This document shows, in pieces, positions 8,315-19,100 of a stretch of DNA of 64,000 nt. The notes under the pieces are model-generated. The model was not told the origin of the DNA. It was given only the letters and a program-made list of their open reading frames with translations, and searched no databases. The position numbers were made by a program, and so were the translations under genes. Position 1 is the first letter of the stretch; every line of letters begins with the position of its first letter. The stretch comes from a virus: IMG/VR virus record IMGVR_UViG_3300023184_004234, positions 1-64,000 of that record; one strand, 5' to 3'.

Positions 8315-9678
8315 TGTCTTGGTCTCAATTTAAAGATGAAGTAGGTGATAAAATGAAAGCAGCAAGTTGGAAAACCGCTGATGAATTTGCCATTTTCTTT
8401 ACTAAAAAATATGATGAGGCAATGAAACGTGGTAAAGATGCCACTACCGGAAATCCTGTGTTAAAGGGTAATACCGAATTAATGCAACAACTTATTATCA
8501 ATGCCGGGAATGTAGCGTTAGTTGCAAAAACACCTGCTTTTTATAATTCATATTTAAAATTATTAGGATTAGCAGTAGTTGGTTATTGGACGGGTGCAAC
8601 ATTACAAAAAACAAACACACCAATAATACCGGCGGTTGGTACAATATTAAATTTATCAGTAACCGATAATTTAGTTACTACTCCTGGTAAATTTGGGAGT
8701 GGGTACACACCACCAATAAAAGAGGTTGATATTTTTTTAGATAACTTTATTATGTTAGCTAAAATACATTTGCAAACGATTCAAGGAGTTTGTTATACAA
8801 TATCACAATACATACCCCCAATGCCAATTGGACCTGCTATAATCAACTGGAGTGTGTATATAGTAGAGCCTGGACAATCTAACTCTATAAAAGCCGCACC
8901 ATTATTTGAATTTAATAATGCAGATTTTAAATTAACAAAAGAGGAAGAAGAGGGTGCTAAAGACGATATAAAACAAGCGGATGCGATTATAGAAAAATAT
9001 ACACCTGCCGCAGCAGCTGAACAAAATAATAAATCGGAAGTTCCATTAGAAGACCAAGAAGAATATCATGGTGGTCCGGCAACTAGAATTATAGAAACGG
9101 CTAGAGAAATGAAAGCGTTGGCTACTGAAAAATTAGCAACCGGGATGAATGTATCAAATGGAGTAGACCCTGCCGCATTAAATAATATACAACAATCTAC
9201 GAAGGATGATGATGTGGGTAAAAGAATTGTAGCATATGCAAAAGCAGCGGCATCTATTCCTGTAATGGAAACTCCACCCAAATCTAACTATGGTGGGTAT
9301 GTTACTACATATTTAAATGGAACTGGGATTAATGGACCGGCTTTTTGGTGTGCAGCAGCAGTTAGTTATTGGTTTAAACAAGCTGGGGCTAAATCACCAA
9401 ACTCAGCGGGATGTGCAGCTTGGAAAGCATGGGCAATTAAAAACGGATTATGGTCATCAACTCCGGTAATTGGTGCAGCTATTATTTATGCAAATGGAGT
9501 AGGACATCCACATCATATTGGTATAGTAGCAGACCCTAAACCAAATTCACAAGGTAGGATTACATCAATTGAAGGAAACACAACCGGGGGTGGATTTAAT
9601 AGAGATGGGGTGGGTGTATTTTTAAAGAACCCACGATTAGCATCAATTAATGGATTTATTATCCCAAAAAAGAAATAA
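8314..9678 (+). CDS. Baseplate hub protein with C-terminal CHAP peptidoglycan hydrolase domain
   Basis: A 454-residue protein. The first 250 residues form a structural part with hydrophobic stretches near residues 65-95 (NAGNVALVAKTPAFYN, LGLAVVGYW) and 130-190. The C-terminal 150 residues form a CHAP-like cysteine amidase/endopeptidase domain: the catalytic C346 in FWCAAAVSYWF starts the helix, the catalytic His lies in GHPHHIGIV (H400/H401), and SIEGNT follows as the expected polar residue segment. It would cut host peptidoglycan during tail penetration. Its position directly after the spike gene supports a role as the separated lysin of the hub. The fusion partner family of the N-terminal part is not recognised. 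Confidence 0.78.
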   Translation: MSWSQFKDEVGDKMKAASWKTADEFAIFFTKKYDEAMKRGKDATTGNPVLKGNTELMQQLIINAGNVALVAKTPAFYNSYLKLLGLAVVGYWTGATLQKTNTPIIPAVGTILNLSVTDNLVTTPGKFGSGYTPPIKEVDIFLDNFIMLAKIHLQTIQGVCYTISQYIPPMPIGPAIINWSVYIVEPGQSNSIKAAPLFEFNNADFKLTKEEEEGAKDDIKQADAIIEKYTPAAAAEQNNKSEVPLEDQEEYHGGPATRIIETAREMKALATEKLATGMNVSNGVDPAALNNIQQSTKDDDVGKRIVAYAKAAASIPVMETPPKSNYGGYVTTYLNGTGINGPAFWCAAAVSYWFKQAGAKSPNSAGCAAWKAWAIKNGLWSSTPVIGAAIIYANGVGHPHHIGIVADPKPNSQGRITSIEGNTTGGGFNRDGVGVFLKNPRLASINGFIIPKKK

Positions 9679-9709
9679 CAAATAATTATATATAGTAAAA
9701 ACCAATTTT

Positions 9710-10171
9710 ATGGACCAAACACAATTAATCAAAGCATTAGTAAAAGTATTAAGAGAGGATATTAAAAAAACTCTTAAAGAAGAAATACGAAATGCTGTTC
9801 ACGAAGTGTTAAACGAACAAATTGAAACACCGAAGAAACAAGTGAACGAAAGTTACGAATTTAAATCAAAAGATGATGGTAGCTACGGCACAATCCAATA
9901 CGGGCAAAGACCACAGGCTGCAAGACCTATGCTATCTCCGGCTGATTTAGGATATGGAGATAATTTTAGAGAATATTCACAACCTGAACCTGCTATGGGT
10001 GGAACTCAATCTGAATATGGTTCTTATTTACAAGGACAAGAAGAAGGTGGTATTCCATTAGAACATAAGTTGGCAATGGCAGCAAGGAGAAATCCAGAAG
10101 CGGCACAATCAGTTATGAAAGCAATGACGAGAGATTATTCACAATTGGTTAAAAAATTCAATAAGGGGTAA
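9710..10171 (+). CDS. Virion-associated or assembly protein, helical N terminus and disordered middle
   Basis: A 153-residue protein with a charged amphipathic helix at residues 5-45 (LIKALVKVLREDIKKTLKEE) and a flexible, Gly/Pro/Gln-rich centre. It lies between the hub lysin and gp25. The gap before it holds AT-rich sequence resembling the putative late promoter (ATTATATATA near 9685-9694) but not the exact 9-mer. I recognise no function; T4-like phages often encode small unknown proteins here. Confidence 0.65.
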   Translation: MDQTQLIKALVKVLREDIKKTLKEEIRNAVHEVLNEQIETPKKQVNESYEFKSKDDGSYGTIQYGQRPQAARPMLSPADLGYGDNFREYSQPEPAMGGTQSEYGSYLQGQEEGGIPLEHKLAMAARRNPEAAQSVMKAMTRDYSQLVKKFNKG

Positions 10172-10176
10172 CCTAA

Positions 10177-10599
10177 GTGGCAATAGTATTAGAAAAGAAA
10201 TTTGTAATTGATGAACAAGATAAAAGTGTGGGTATTACATTACCACTAACCAAAGGAAACAATGGTTATTTTGATGTGTCTTATACAACTAAAGAACAAA
10301 TTAAAACTAATATTAAATCGTTAATACTAACCAACAAAGGTGAAAGATTAATGGAGCCGGATTTTGGCGCGGATTTAAGAAAAGTTTTGTTTGAACCAAT
10401 TACATCTGATTTAGATACTATATTAGAAACAAGAATTACTGAAGCAATTAATAGATGGATGCCATATGTTAATATTGAAAGTATTGTGTATGATATATCT
10501 GATTCATTAAAAGATACGAATAGAATAGATTTAGAATTAAAATATAGTTTGAAATATTCAAATTCAACAACATTAGAACAATTAAACATAGTAATATAA
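10177..10599 (+). CDS. 25: gp25-like baseplate wedge subunit
   Basis: A 140-residue protein of the gp25/GpW-type wedge family, a core part of all contractile injection systems and forming the interface between sheath and baseplate. The diagnostic segment TNKGERLMEPDFGADLRKVLFEP matches the gp25 'EPR' core region (T..GER.m.P.FG). The gene starts with GTG at 10177, the only clear GTG start in the window; AAGGGG lies 8 bases upstream and may compensate. It precedes gp6 by one base, the same order as in many T4-like phages. Confidence 0.92.
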   Translation: MAIVLEKKFVIDEQDKSVGITLPLTKGNNGYFDVSYTTKEQIKTNIKSLILTNKGERLMEPDFGADLRKVLFEPITSDLDTILETRITEAINRWMPYVNIESIVYDISDSLKDTNRIDLELKYSLKYSNSTTLEQLNIVI

Positions 10600-10600
10600 T

Positions 10601-12616
10601 ATGGCTCTTAATCCAATAGATAAAAGCTGGTCAACTAATAAAAAGGATATAAAATATACCAATAGAGATTTTAGTTCTTTAAGACAAGCATTAATAGAAT
10701 TTACTAAAACATATTTTAGTAGTACATACAATGATTTTAGTGAAGCATCACCGGGTATGATGTTCATTGAGCAGGCTTCATATGTAGGGGATGTACTTTC
10801 TTATTATACCGATGCACAATTAAAAGAATCATTTATTAACTTAGCGGGTAATAAAAATAATATTTATCAATTAGCACAAAACTTAGGATATAAACCTAAA
10901 ATTTCATCCCCGGCAGCTACTACACTAACATTGTATCAAACCCTGCCGGCTGTAAATGGTGAGCCTGATGAAAAGTATTATTTAAAAATAAATGAAGGAA
11001 TGGTTGTTACTTCTAAATCATTTCCAAATATACAATTTATAACAACTGATATAGTTGATTTTGCTGACCCGCATAATAGAGATATTACAATATTTCAAAC
11101 TGAAAATACAACTGGAAATGTATTATTATATTTAGTAACAAAAACAGTAACAGCTATAAGTGCCGCTAGATATACACAAAAATTTGATTTGGGAGAATTT
11201 AAACCAAACCCAATTGTTAAAATTAATAGTACAAATTTTATTAAAATAGAAAAAGTAATTGATGACAATGAAAATATCTATTATGAAGTTCCTTATTTAG
11301 CACAAGAATTGGTTTATATTAAATCACCTAATTCGGAATATACAGAACCAAAACTTTCTCATAGTTCAGAATCACCTAAATATCTATTGAAGTTACAAAA
11401 AACGGCTAGAAGATTTACAACTAGATTAATAGATGAACAAAATATTGAATTAAGATTTGGTAATGGAAACGCATCTACACCGGATGAATTATTAATACCA
11501 AATACAAAAAATGTAGGTTTAGGTTTAAATAATTCAATTAATAGAATGGGTGAATCATTTGACCCTTCTAATTTTTTAAAAACAAATACATATGGAATTG
11601 CGCCGGCGAATACAACTTTAACAGTTACTTATTTAGCGGGTGGTGGTTTATTGGCAAATGTACCGAGTGGTGAATTAACACAAATAAGTTATGTATCATT
11701 CAATGAAGATATATTATCAATATCCGATATACACCTACCTACCTATCAACAAAGTAGAAGTTCATTGGGTGTAGAAAATTTACAACCAGCTAGTGGTGGT
11801 AGGGGCAATGAAACATTGGAAGAAATTAGAGAAAACGCAATTGCTAACTTTGGTGCACAAAATAGAGCAGTAACTAAAAAGGATTATGAAGTTAGAACAT
11901 TAGCAATGGACCCAATTTTTGGTAGTATTGCTAAAGCATATGTTGAACAAGATGGTAACATCGATACAGGAGCAGCACAACAATTATTAAGGAATCCATC
12001 GGTTAAAAAAGATTTCATTGGATTAGTTAAAAACTTACAAAAATCATCTGATACTGAAATTATAGACGCATTGGATGTATTCTTAAAAACAAAACAAACA
12101 TTTGCAGTAGAGAGTAATCCATTCGCAATTAATTTGTATTTATTGGGATATGATACTAATGGAAACTTAAGCATATTAAATTCTACTATTAAGCAAAACT
12201 TAAAAACTTATTTAGAAGAGTTTAGATTAATGACAGATGCTATTAATATTATAGATGGGTATGTGGTTAATATTGGAGTTAACTTTGATATAACTGTATT
12301 TTCAAATTATAATAAAAGAGAAGTAGTATTAAAATGTACACAAGCAATTGCTAACTATTTTGATATTACAAAATGGAAGATGTCACAACCAATTAATATA
12401 AGTGAATTAGAATTAGAAATAGCAAATGTATCGGGTGTTTCATCCGTTCCTAAAGTTGAAATTGTAAATTTGGTAGATGCAAGTGGAACTACCTATTCAC
12501 AATATTCTTATAATATAGTAGAAGCAACTAAAAACAAAATTGTTTATCCATCATTAGACCCTTCTATATTTGAATTAAAATATCCAGGGAAAGATATTAA
12601 AGGGAGAGCATTATAA
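10601..12616 (+). CDS. 6: gp6-like baseplate wedge subunit (baseplate J-like)
   Basis: A 671-residue protein forming the iris ring of the baseplate. The N terminus has the conserved YTNRDFSSLRQALIEF and ASPGMMFIEQASYVGDVLSYY followed by LGYKPK, all classic gp6 segments. The central region contains GGRGNETLEEIRENAI and AQNRAVTKKDYEVR, the baseplate-J signature. Length is close to T4 gp6 (660 residues). It follows gp25 directly and overlaps the next gene by one base (TAATG). Confidence 0.95.
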   Translation: MALNPIDKSWSTNKKDIKYTNRDFSSLRQALIEFTKTYFSSTYNDFSEASPGMMFIEQASYVGDVLSYYTDAQLKESFINLAGNKNNIYQLAQNLGYKPKISSPAATTLTLYQTLPAVNGEPDEKYYLKINEGMVVTSKSFPNIQFITTDIVDFADPHNRDITIFQTENTTGNVLLYLVTKTVTAISAARYTQKFDLGEFKPNPIVKINSTNFIKIEKVIDDNENIYYEVPYLAQELVYIKSPNSEYTEPKLSHSSESPKYLLKLQKTARRFTTRLIDEQNIELRFGNGNASTPDELLIPNTKNVGLGLNNSINRMGESFDPSNFLKTNTYGIAPANTTLTVTYLAGGGLLANVPSGELTQISYVSFNEDILSISDIHLPTYQQSRSSLGVENLQPASGGRGNETLEEIRENAIANFGAQNRAVTKKDYEVRTLAMDPIFGSIAKAYVEQDGNIDTGAAQQLLRNPSVKKDFIGLVKNLQKSSDTEIIDALDVFLKTKQTFAVESNPFAINLYLLGYDTNGNLSILNSTIKQNLKTYLEEFRLMTDAINIIDGYVVNIGVNFDITVFSNYNKREVVLKCTQAIANYFDITKWKMSQPINISELELEIANVSGVSSVPKVEIVNLVDASGTTYSQYSYNIVEATKNKIVYPSLDPSIFELKYPGKDIKGRAL

Positions 12617-13725
12617 TGATATTATTTTATACCGCATCACAAGATGCAACTATATACTTACAACAACCTTACCAAAATACTGGTATAGATGAGATGTTAG
12701 AAATTTCTAAAGTATATTATGGTGGTACGCCTGATATGAGTAGAGTATTAATTCAGTTTGATACTACGGAAATATCTAAAAGTATTGCAAATCTTACAAT
12801 ACCTAGTGGTTCATTTACTGCATCATTACAATTAAAAATAACTAAAGCAGATGAAATTGCTGCAAGTTTTGCAATTGAAGCATATCCAATTTCACAAAGT
12901 TGGGAAAATGGTACTGGTACTCGTTTTGATAATATTACAACAAATGGTGCAACTTGGTATTATAAAAATGGAGATGATACTTCTACTATTTGGAACAATA
13001 CATATGTAGCGGGTCAAGGAGCTAGTTTTAACCCCTTTACAACCGGTTCTCAGAGTGGGCTTGGTGGTACATGGTTTACATCATCAGTATCCTCACAATC
13101 GTTCCAATACACCATAGAAGATATTAATTTAGATATTACTTCATTTGTTAAAAAATGGAATAGTGGTAGTATAGTAAATAATGGTATCATACTTAAGTTT
13201 CCAACAGATAAAGAAAATAATTCCGTTGATTATGGTAGTATTAAAATGTTTTCAAAAGAAACTAATACAATATATCAACCTAAATTAGTAATATCATATA
13301 ATGAAACTATAACAAGTGGTTCATTGGTAGATATATCTAATTTCGCAGCTAGTAGTAGCTATGATGTTTTATATCGTTGTTATTCTCCAAATTTAAAAAC
13401 ATCATATACACAAGGACAAAAAGTATCTATAAATGTGGATGCTAGAGAGTTATACCCTATTAAACAATTCAATAGTACATTTGCATATCAGGTTAAATAC
13501 TATTTGCCAAATGAAGCTTATTACGCAGTAATTGATACTTTAACAAAAGAATTTATTATAAATTACTCACCTAATACAAAAGTATTAAGGGGATTGCGTA
13601 ACAATGTAATTAATTTAAACTTTTCAAATTGGGCAGTTGGTAGAAACTATACGTTATTAGTAAAATCAATTGATACTAATAATGAAGAAATTTTTGAAAT
13701 TGGTTCATTTGATATTTACAAATAA
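12616..13725 (+). CDS. Baseplate/tail structural protein with DNRLRE-like beta domain
   Basis: A 369-residue, beta-rich protein without signal peptide. Residues about 5-215 resemble the DNRLRE-type beta-sandwich: ASQDATIYLQQPYQNTG at the start, RVLIQFD, then EAYPISQSWENGTGT and DITSFVKKWNSG, which are typical of carbohydrate/structural modules found on surface proteins. The C-terminal 150 residues form another beta domain. It sits between gp6 and further structural genes with overlaps of one base at both ends, so it likely belongs to the baseplate periphery. An exact T4 counterpart is not evident. Confidence 0.6.
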   Translation: MILFYTASQDATIYLQQPYQNTGIDEMLEISKVYYGGTPDMSRVLIQFDTTEISKSIANLTIPSGSFTASLQLKITKADEIAASFAIEAYPISQSWENGTGTRFDNITTNGATWYYKNGDDTSTIWNNTYVAGQGASFNPFTTGSQSGLGGTWFTSSVSSQSFQYTIEDINLDITSFVKKWNSGSIVNNGIILKFPTDKENNSVDYGSIKMFSKETNTIYQPKLVISYNETITSGSLVDISNFAASSSYDVLYRCYSPNLKTSYTQGQKVSINVDARELYPIKQFNSTFAYQVKYYLPNEAYYAVIDTLTKEFIINYSPNTKVLRGLRNNVINLNFSNWAVGRNYTLLVKSIDTNNEEIFEIGSFDIYK

Positions 13726-14798
13726 TGGCATTAACTAAAAAATATATAGATACAACTAATAGTACGGAAGAAACGATTACTACTAAATTATATTTAGACC
13801 AATACAATAATAATGAATTATCTAAATCAGTTAGTTTACAAGTAACGGAACTTATAAAACCTTTACCGGAAATAAGATTAGATTTAATTCCTAAACCAAT
13901 ATATGATACGGAATTATCTCATAGTGCAGATTTACAAATTCAAGTAAACATATTAACGGCAGATGTTGATTCTTTAAAAGCAAGAGTACAGGCATTAATG
14001 GCAGATAGCTCATCATTGTATTTAGATAATGATAACCTAAGAGTACAAAATGCAGCGGTAAATAATAAATTAGGTTCTATACAAAAAACAACATTGGATT
14101 TAAAATCTAATTTAACAACATCTTTAACTAAAGCAATTAATGAAGCAACCGAAAGAACTTCATTAGAAGCAGAGAATACAGGTTTAGTTGCACAAAAAAC
14201 TGCATTAATTAAACAAATAGATACTTTAAATAATTTATTAGCACAGGCAAATGCAAGTTTACAAGTAGCAGCACAACAATTAAGTGCAAAGGCACAAGCA
14301 ATTGCGGGTGGTGGTATTTCTACCGGAGAGTTATCTACTATTGTATTTGAAAAGGGTGACCCAACAAAATTACAAGGTAATTTACCAAGAATGATGGCGG
14401 CTGATTATGGTAATGGATATGATTCTACGGTTAAAGTAGCAAAAACATTTGGAGCATCGGGTGGAGATTGGCCTAAAACATACCAATCATATTTTGAAGT
14501 GGTAGCTGGACCTAAGGATATAACTGTTGATGTTAAATTTTCTGAAGCAGTTAATCAATCTATATGGGATTTTGGTACACTACCGGTTTCATTAAAAGCA
14601 AATGAAACTAAAAGATTTGATATGACAAAACCATCAGCGTATTTAAATGCATTGCCTGGTCAACATGGTGGTGGTTTATTTTCTCATTCAAAACCAACAG
14701 TATATGATTTTACATTTAGTATAATTGTAAAAGATATAGATGCTAATGGAAAAACTGAAAATAAAAATTTTACATATAGATTACACAATCACAACTAA
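13725..14798 (+). CDS. Coiled-coil tail/baseplate protein
   Basis: A 357-residue protein. After about 70 mostly beta residues, a long alpha-helical coiled coil runs from about residue 70 to 205 (SADLQIQVNILTADVDSLKA, then QKTALIKQIDTLNNLLAQAN), with a Gly-rich hinge AIAGGGIS. The final 150 residues form a beta-rich globular domain (FEVVAGPKDITVDVKFSEAV) ending in HNHN. The organisation, oligomeric stalk plus head, fits a short fibre or baseplate spacer. No homologue is recognised. Confidence 0.6.
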   Translation: MALTKKYIDTTNSTEETITTKLYLDQYNNNELSKSVSLQVTELIKPLPEIRLDLIPKPIYDTELSHSADLQIQVNILTADVDSLKARVQALMADSSSLYLDNDNLRVQNAAVNNKLGSIQKTTLDLKSNLTTSLTKAINEATERTSLEAENTGLVAQKTALIKQIDTLNNLLAQANASLQVAAQQLSAKAQAIAGGGISTGELSTIVFEKGDPTKLQGNLPRMMAADYGNGYDSTVKVAKTFGASGGDWPKTYQSYFEVVAGPKDITVDVKFSEAVNQSIWDFGTLPVSLKANETKRFDMTKPSAYLNALPGQHGGGLFSHSKPTVYDFTFSIIVKDIDANGKTENKNFTYRLHNHN

Positions 14799-14800
14799 TT

Positions 14801-16078
14801 ATGGCAATAAAAGATTTTAAAAATATTGAAAACATTAATCTTAATTTAGATTCAACTGCACAATTAGTTAGTTCTAAAGATTTGAATGTGTTTAAAACAA
14901 TAGCTAAAAATGTAACTGATTTTGGAATGTCAAAAAATGATGTTATTGAATTTAGATTATATGATTTAGCTAATAATTTATTACAACAAACAAATGGTGT
15001 AATGGTTAGATATATACATAAAGATGATTTAACAAAATATCTTAAGAGTGATATAGACCCATTAACACAAGAAAAAGTATTTGATATTGATGTTGAAAAA
15101 TTGGTGAATGATGCGGGATATGGTAATGGTGAATTTAATGTAGTATTTAATTTTGTTAAAAACTATATTGGATTGGATGATAAAAAACAAAGAGTTTGGA
15201 TACATGAAATTTCACCAAGTAGAACTGAAATTCGTATTCAACCATTGTTAACCACCGATGTTTTACAAAATGATAAAATAACTTCTCGTTATAATTCATT
15301 CATAGATAACGCATTAGAACTAAGAGAAAATTTAAGTACAATACAAAAACAAATAGATTCAATACAATTACAAATTAGTGATTTAATTGATAACTATTTA
15401 ATACAACAACATGGACCAAATTGGCTATCAGTTGTTAAAAAAGATTTTAAATTTGGAAATGATTCACAATACAAATCATTTAAAGAAAAAATATTTACAG
15501 ATTTTAAACAAAGTTTGTATAATCAATTTGATGGTAAAGAATATAAGTTAGGTAATTCTAACTATGGACAATTATCATCGCAACCATTAGATTTAGATGA
15601 ATTTTATAATACAAAACAAGTTCAAACATTGTTAATAAATAGATTGAGTGATTCTATTGATTTTAATATGAAAAATATTACATTCATAGATTACCCACAA
15701 TCAATTAAAGATGTATTGAGAAATAAAGTAGATAATCAATTGTTGCAATCATTGATAACAACTACGGCAACTGCTACTTCTAATTTAACTCAAAATAATA
15801 AATTAACAGGATTAGATAAAACTATTATAATTACTCCAAATAAACCAGTTGAAGAAGAAATTATTATAAAAAAGAAACCGGCAGTCGAGCCTCCTTTGGT
15901 AGAACAAGATAAACCAACACCAGAGCCAACTCCAATTGATTATGCACCAGGTGGCGGGGGTGGTGGAAATGGTGGAGGTGGCCAATTTGATACACAATCT
16001 TTGGAACAAGGTAGAGATGCTGGTATTTGGGGTACTGGTAATACGTTTGGTAGAGAACAATTACAAAATTATAAGTAA
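14801..16078 (+). CDS. Structural protein with Pro/Gly-rich C-terminal tail
   Basis: A 425-residue protein starting two bases after the coiled-coil gene. Residues 1-330 are a mixed alpha/beta region with a coiled-coil part around 175-200 (STIQKQIDSIQLQISDLID). From about residue 350 the sequence becomes basic-to-acidic linker (KKKPAVEPPLVEQDKPTPEP) and then Gly-rich (PGGGGGGNGGGG). The next gene starts with another Gly-rich region, suggesting flexible interacting tails between neighbouring baseplate proteins. Function unknown beyond a virion role inferred from position. Confidence 0.6.
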   Translation: MAIKDFKNIENINLNLDSTAQLVSSKDLNVFKTIAKNVTDFGMSKNDVIEFRLYDLANNLLQQTNGVMVRYIHKDDLTKYLKSDIDPLTQEKVFDIDVEKLVNDAGYGNGEFNVVFNFVKNYIGLDDKKQRVWIHEISPSRTEIRIQPLLTTDVLQNDKITSRYNSFIDNALELRENLSTIQKQIDSIQLQISDLIDNYLIQQHGPNWLSVVKKDFKFGNDSQYKSFKEKIFTDFKQSLYNQFDGKEYKLGNSNYGQLSSQPLDLDEFYNTKQVQTLLINRLSDSIDFNMKNITFIDYPQSIKDVLRNKVDNQLLQSLITTTATATSNLTQNNKLTGLDKTIIITPNKPVEEEIIIKKKPAVEPPLVEQDKPTPEPTPIDYAPGGGGGGNGGGGQFDTQSLEQGRDAGIWGTGNTFGREQLQNYK

Positions 16079-16099
16079 TAACAACAATTTTATAATAGG

Positions 16100-16108
16100 A
16101 TATTTATA
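16100..16108 (+). promoter_or_regulatory. ATATTTATA motif, putative late promoter
   Basis: The 9-mer ends only 4 bases before ATG 16113. If it is a -10-like element, transcription would begin at or inside the start codon, giving a leaderless message. Confidence 0.45.
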
Positions 16109-16112
16109 AACA

Positions 16113-19100
16113 ATGCAAGCATACGATACAACTTCAATTGATTACAATCCATTAGGTGATTTATTTAACAATGGTGGCGGGTATAATAACGGCATTGGAG
16201 ATAATGGCTTTAATGGTGTGGGTGGTTATACCGGTGGTAGTGGCGGCGGTTATACAGGTGGAGGAAATGGAGCATATACACCAACACCAACTCCTCCTGG
16301 AAATGATATAAAACTTACACTTATTAATATAAGTGATTATCAAAATGAAATGACATTTGATATACAAAATAATGTATATCAAGAAGCCGCTTCAGTTAAC
16401 ATAGATTCAAATAAAATCAATGATAGTTTAATAATTAAACCAATTGTAAATGATAAGTTTAAAACAACAAATTATTTTGAATTACAAAAAGCATTAATTA
16501 GTAAACAAATAGATGTAATTGATGTTGTACAACAAATTACACCTGTTATAAACATAAACCCATTTAGTTCTATATTCGGGGGAATGAGTGGTAATACCGG
16601 AGTTAGTGGTTTATTTGGTAATAGTTCTTTTAATTTTTGGAAAACACCGGAAACTAAAAAAACACTTACCGTAACTAAGAAACAAACAAAACAAATTTCT
16701 GGAGTTAGATTAGTAGAATTTACTAATTCTGAAGTAATTAAAAGTGTAACAGATTATGAATTTCCACTAACAAAGACTTTAAATTTTGATATTGAGCGTG
16801 TAAAAACACCAATGGCGGTTACAAACACAATTACACAGGCTATTCAATTTTCATCAAATTACAAAAATGATATATTAAATAATGAAGTAAATATTAAAGT
16901 TACTTCAAATGATATACCAAATGGTGTTGTTAATACCAAAATACAAAATGAAGTAAAATTTACAAATTCAAATGGTACAATTGGTCCTGTTAAAATAGAA
17001 CTTAGTGGATTTGATAAATTTTTATTCAAAAGTATTAAGTGGCAATACACAGATAAATTCAACGAAAATTCTGATTTAAATTTAGGTGATTTTAATACTA
17101 TAAACGATACCATATTTAATATTGATGCGGCTACGTTTAATAAAAATATTATAATATTAGTAGAAGTAGAGCCAGATAGAGCAGATTATCCTATATTAAC
17201 TTTAGTTACCAATACAATAGAACAATCAATTTTAGAATCAGTATATGTTTCATCAACTAATTCTAAATTAATTGATGTTAATTTTGATTTAAAAAATACG
17301 GATTTTGTAAAGATAACTACACCTTATAGACAATATAATGTAGATGTAAATGCAACTACTTTGGCTCGTACTAAAATACAATTAGATTTAAAGAAAGATT
17401 TTTTAAATAATGAAGGTTCTTTTAAAGTAGCATTAGTTCCATCATCTACGTTATATGGTGATGGTGACCCACAATATGTTATTATTAAATTATCTAAAAC
17501 ATTTGATACACCGATAATTGATAAAATTGATTATCCAACAAATGTTTATATTCCATCTTATACATTTGGTGATGTTAATTTTAAAGTATCGTTTGAATCT
17601 AAACTAGCAACAACAATTTTAGTATATCATTCTAAAGAAGATGATAATACTGCGTTAGGTAAGTTTAGTGGAAAAGATTTTATTAGTTTAAATTACAAAG
17701 ATTTAAAGAATAGAAAAATAATTAATTCACCATTAGATTTATTAATTGTTCCTTACAACGGAAATGTTAAAGGTGAAATTGAAAGAATAACAATTAATTT
17801 TGAAGATGCTGGAATTTATGTATCTACTCCTGATTTAAAGGCTAATTTATTTAATGCAATTGCCGCTAATTTAAATTTATCTTTAGGAAACGAACAAAAA
17901 TATTTATCTCACTTAGCATCATTTGATATTGATGATAAAGAGATATTAATTTCTAATTGGGATATTGATTATACTACATTTACTAAATTTAAAAGAGATA
18001 GTGTTGGTAATAGTATTCCAGATGGTGATATAAGTAAAAGTATTGTATTAAAATTATATGAAGCATTACCTGCTAATATAAATAAAAATGATACATTATG
18101 GGTATCTCGTTTAATGTCTTTACCTATTATCCAAAGAATAGTAGTAAGTAGTAAACCAGAAACAAACGCTTTACCATTAAGAGCACCAAACTTTAATATA
18201 GAAGTAGATTATGTAAAAGGACAATCTACAATATACGAATCATATGATGATTTAATATTGAAAGGTAGTGAATCATCACAACAAATAGTAGATAAATTAC
18301 TTTCACAAAATTTTGTAGAAACAAGTAGAATTAATATAGATTATTCTAATTTTTCTAACTTTGTAAAATATAGTAGTGTAGTTGAAAGATTAGCAAACTT
18401 TAAATACAAAAAAGAATTAGCAGAATACTATGAGGATAGAATTGGTTATTTAAACGAACAAACGCAAAGTATTAATGTAATACAGGATGTAACAAAATAT
18501 TCTGAAAAATTATCTACATTGGTTAGTGGGTTTGATGGTTGGGAAAATAGTTTAGTAAGTGCTTCATTGGTATTCACTGCAGATAGTGCTTCTTACGCAT
18601 CCTTTCCTGGTGGTAGATTTAATTTATTAAGTGGGGAAACTGCATTTAGTAATGATGGTTCAACTTATATTACGAATCCAAACACAACACTTACTAATTG
18701 GTATTTAGGAACAATGGATTCAGCGTCGGTTTATGATAATATGAACCTTAATGCATTAAAAAATAACATTCCACAATTTATAAGTGAAGATGAAAACAAT
18801 TCAGATTATTTATTGTTCTTAGATATGGTGGGTAACCACTTTGATATTCTTTGGAGTTATATTAAAGGTATGACAGACCAAAGGATGATTACCGAAACTA
18901 ATTCATATGGTATTAATGATGAATTACTTTATAACTATTTAGAATCATTTAGTTGGGATGCTAAAAACTTAAATTCAAATAAAAACCTATGGGGATATTT
19001 GTTTGGACAAGATGGGGATGGTGTTAGTGTATTAAATAATGCGGATGATTATACAATTACTCCTGAACAATATACAAAAACAATTTGGAGAAGAATTGCA

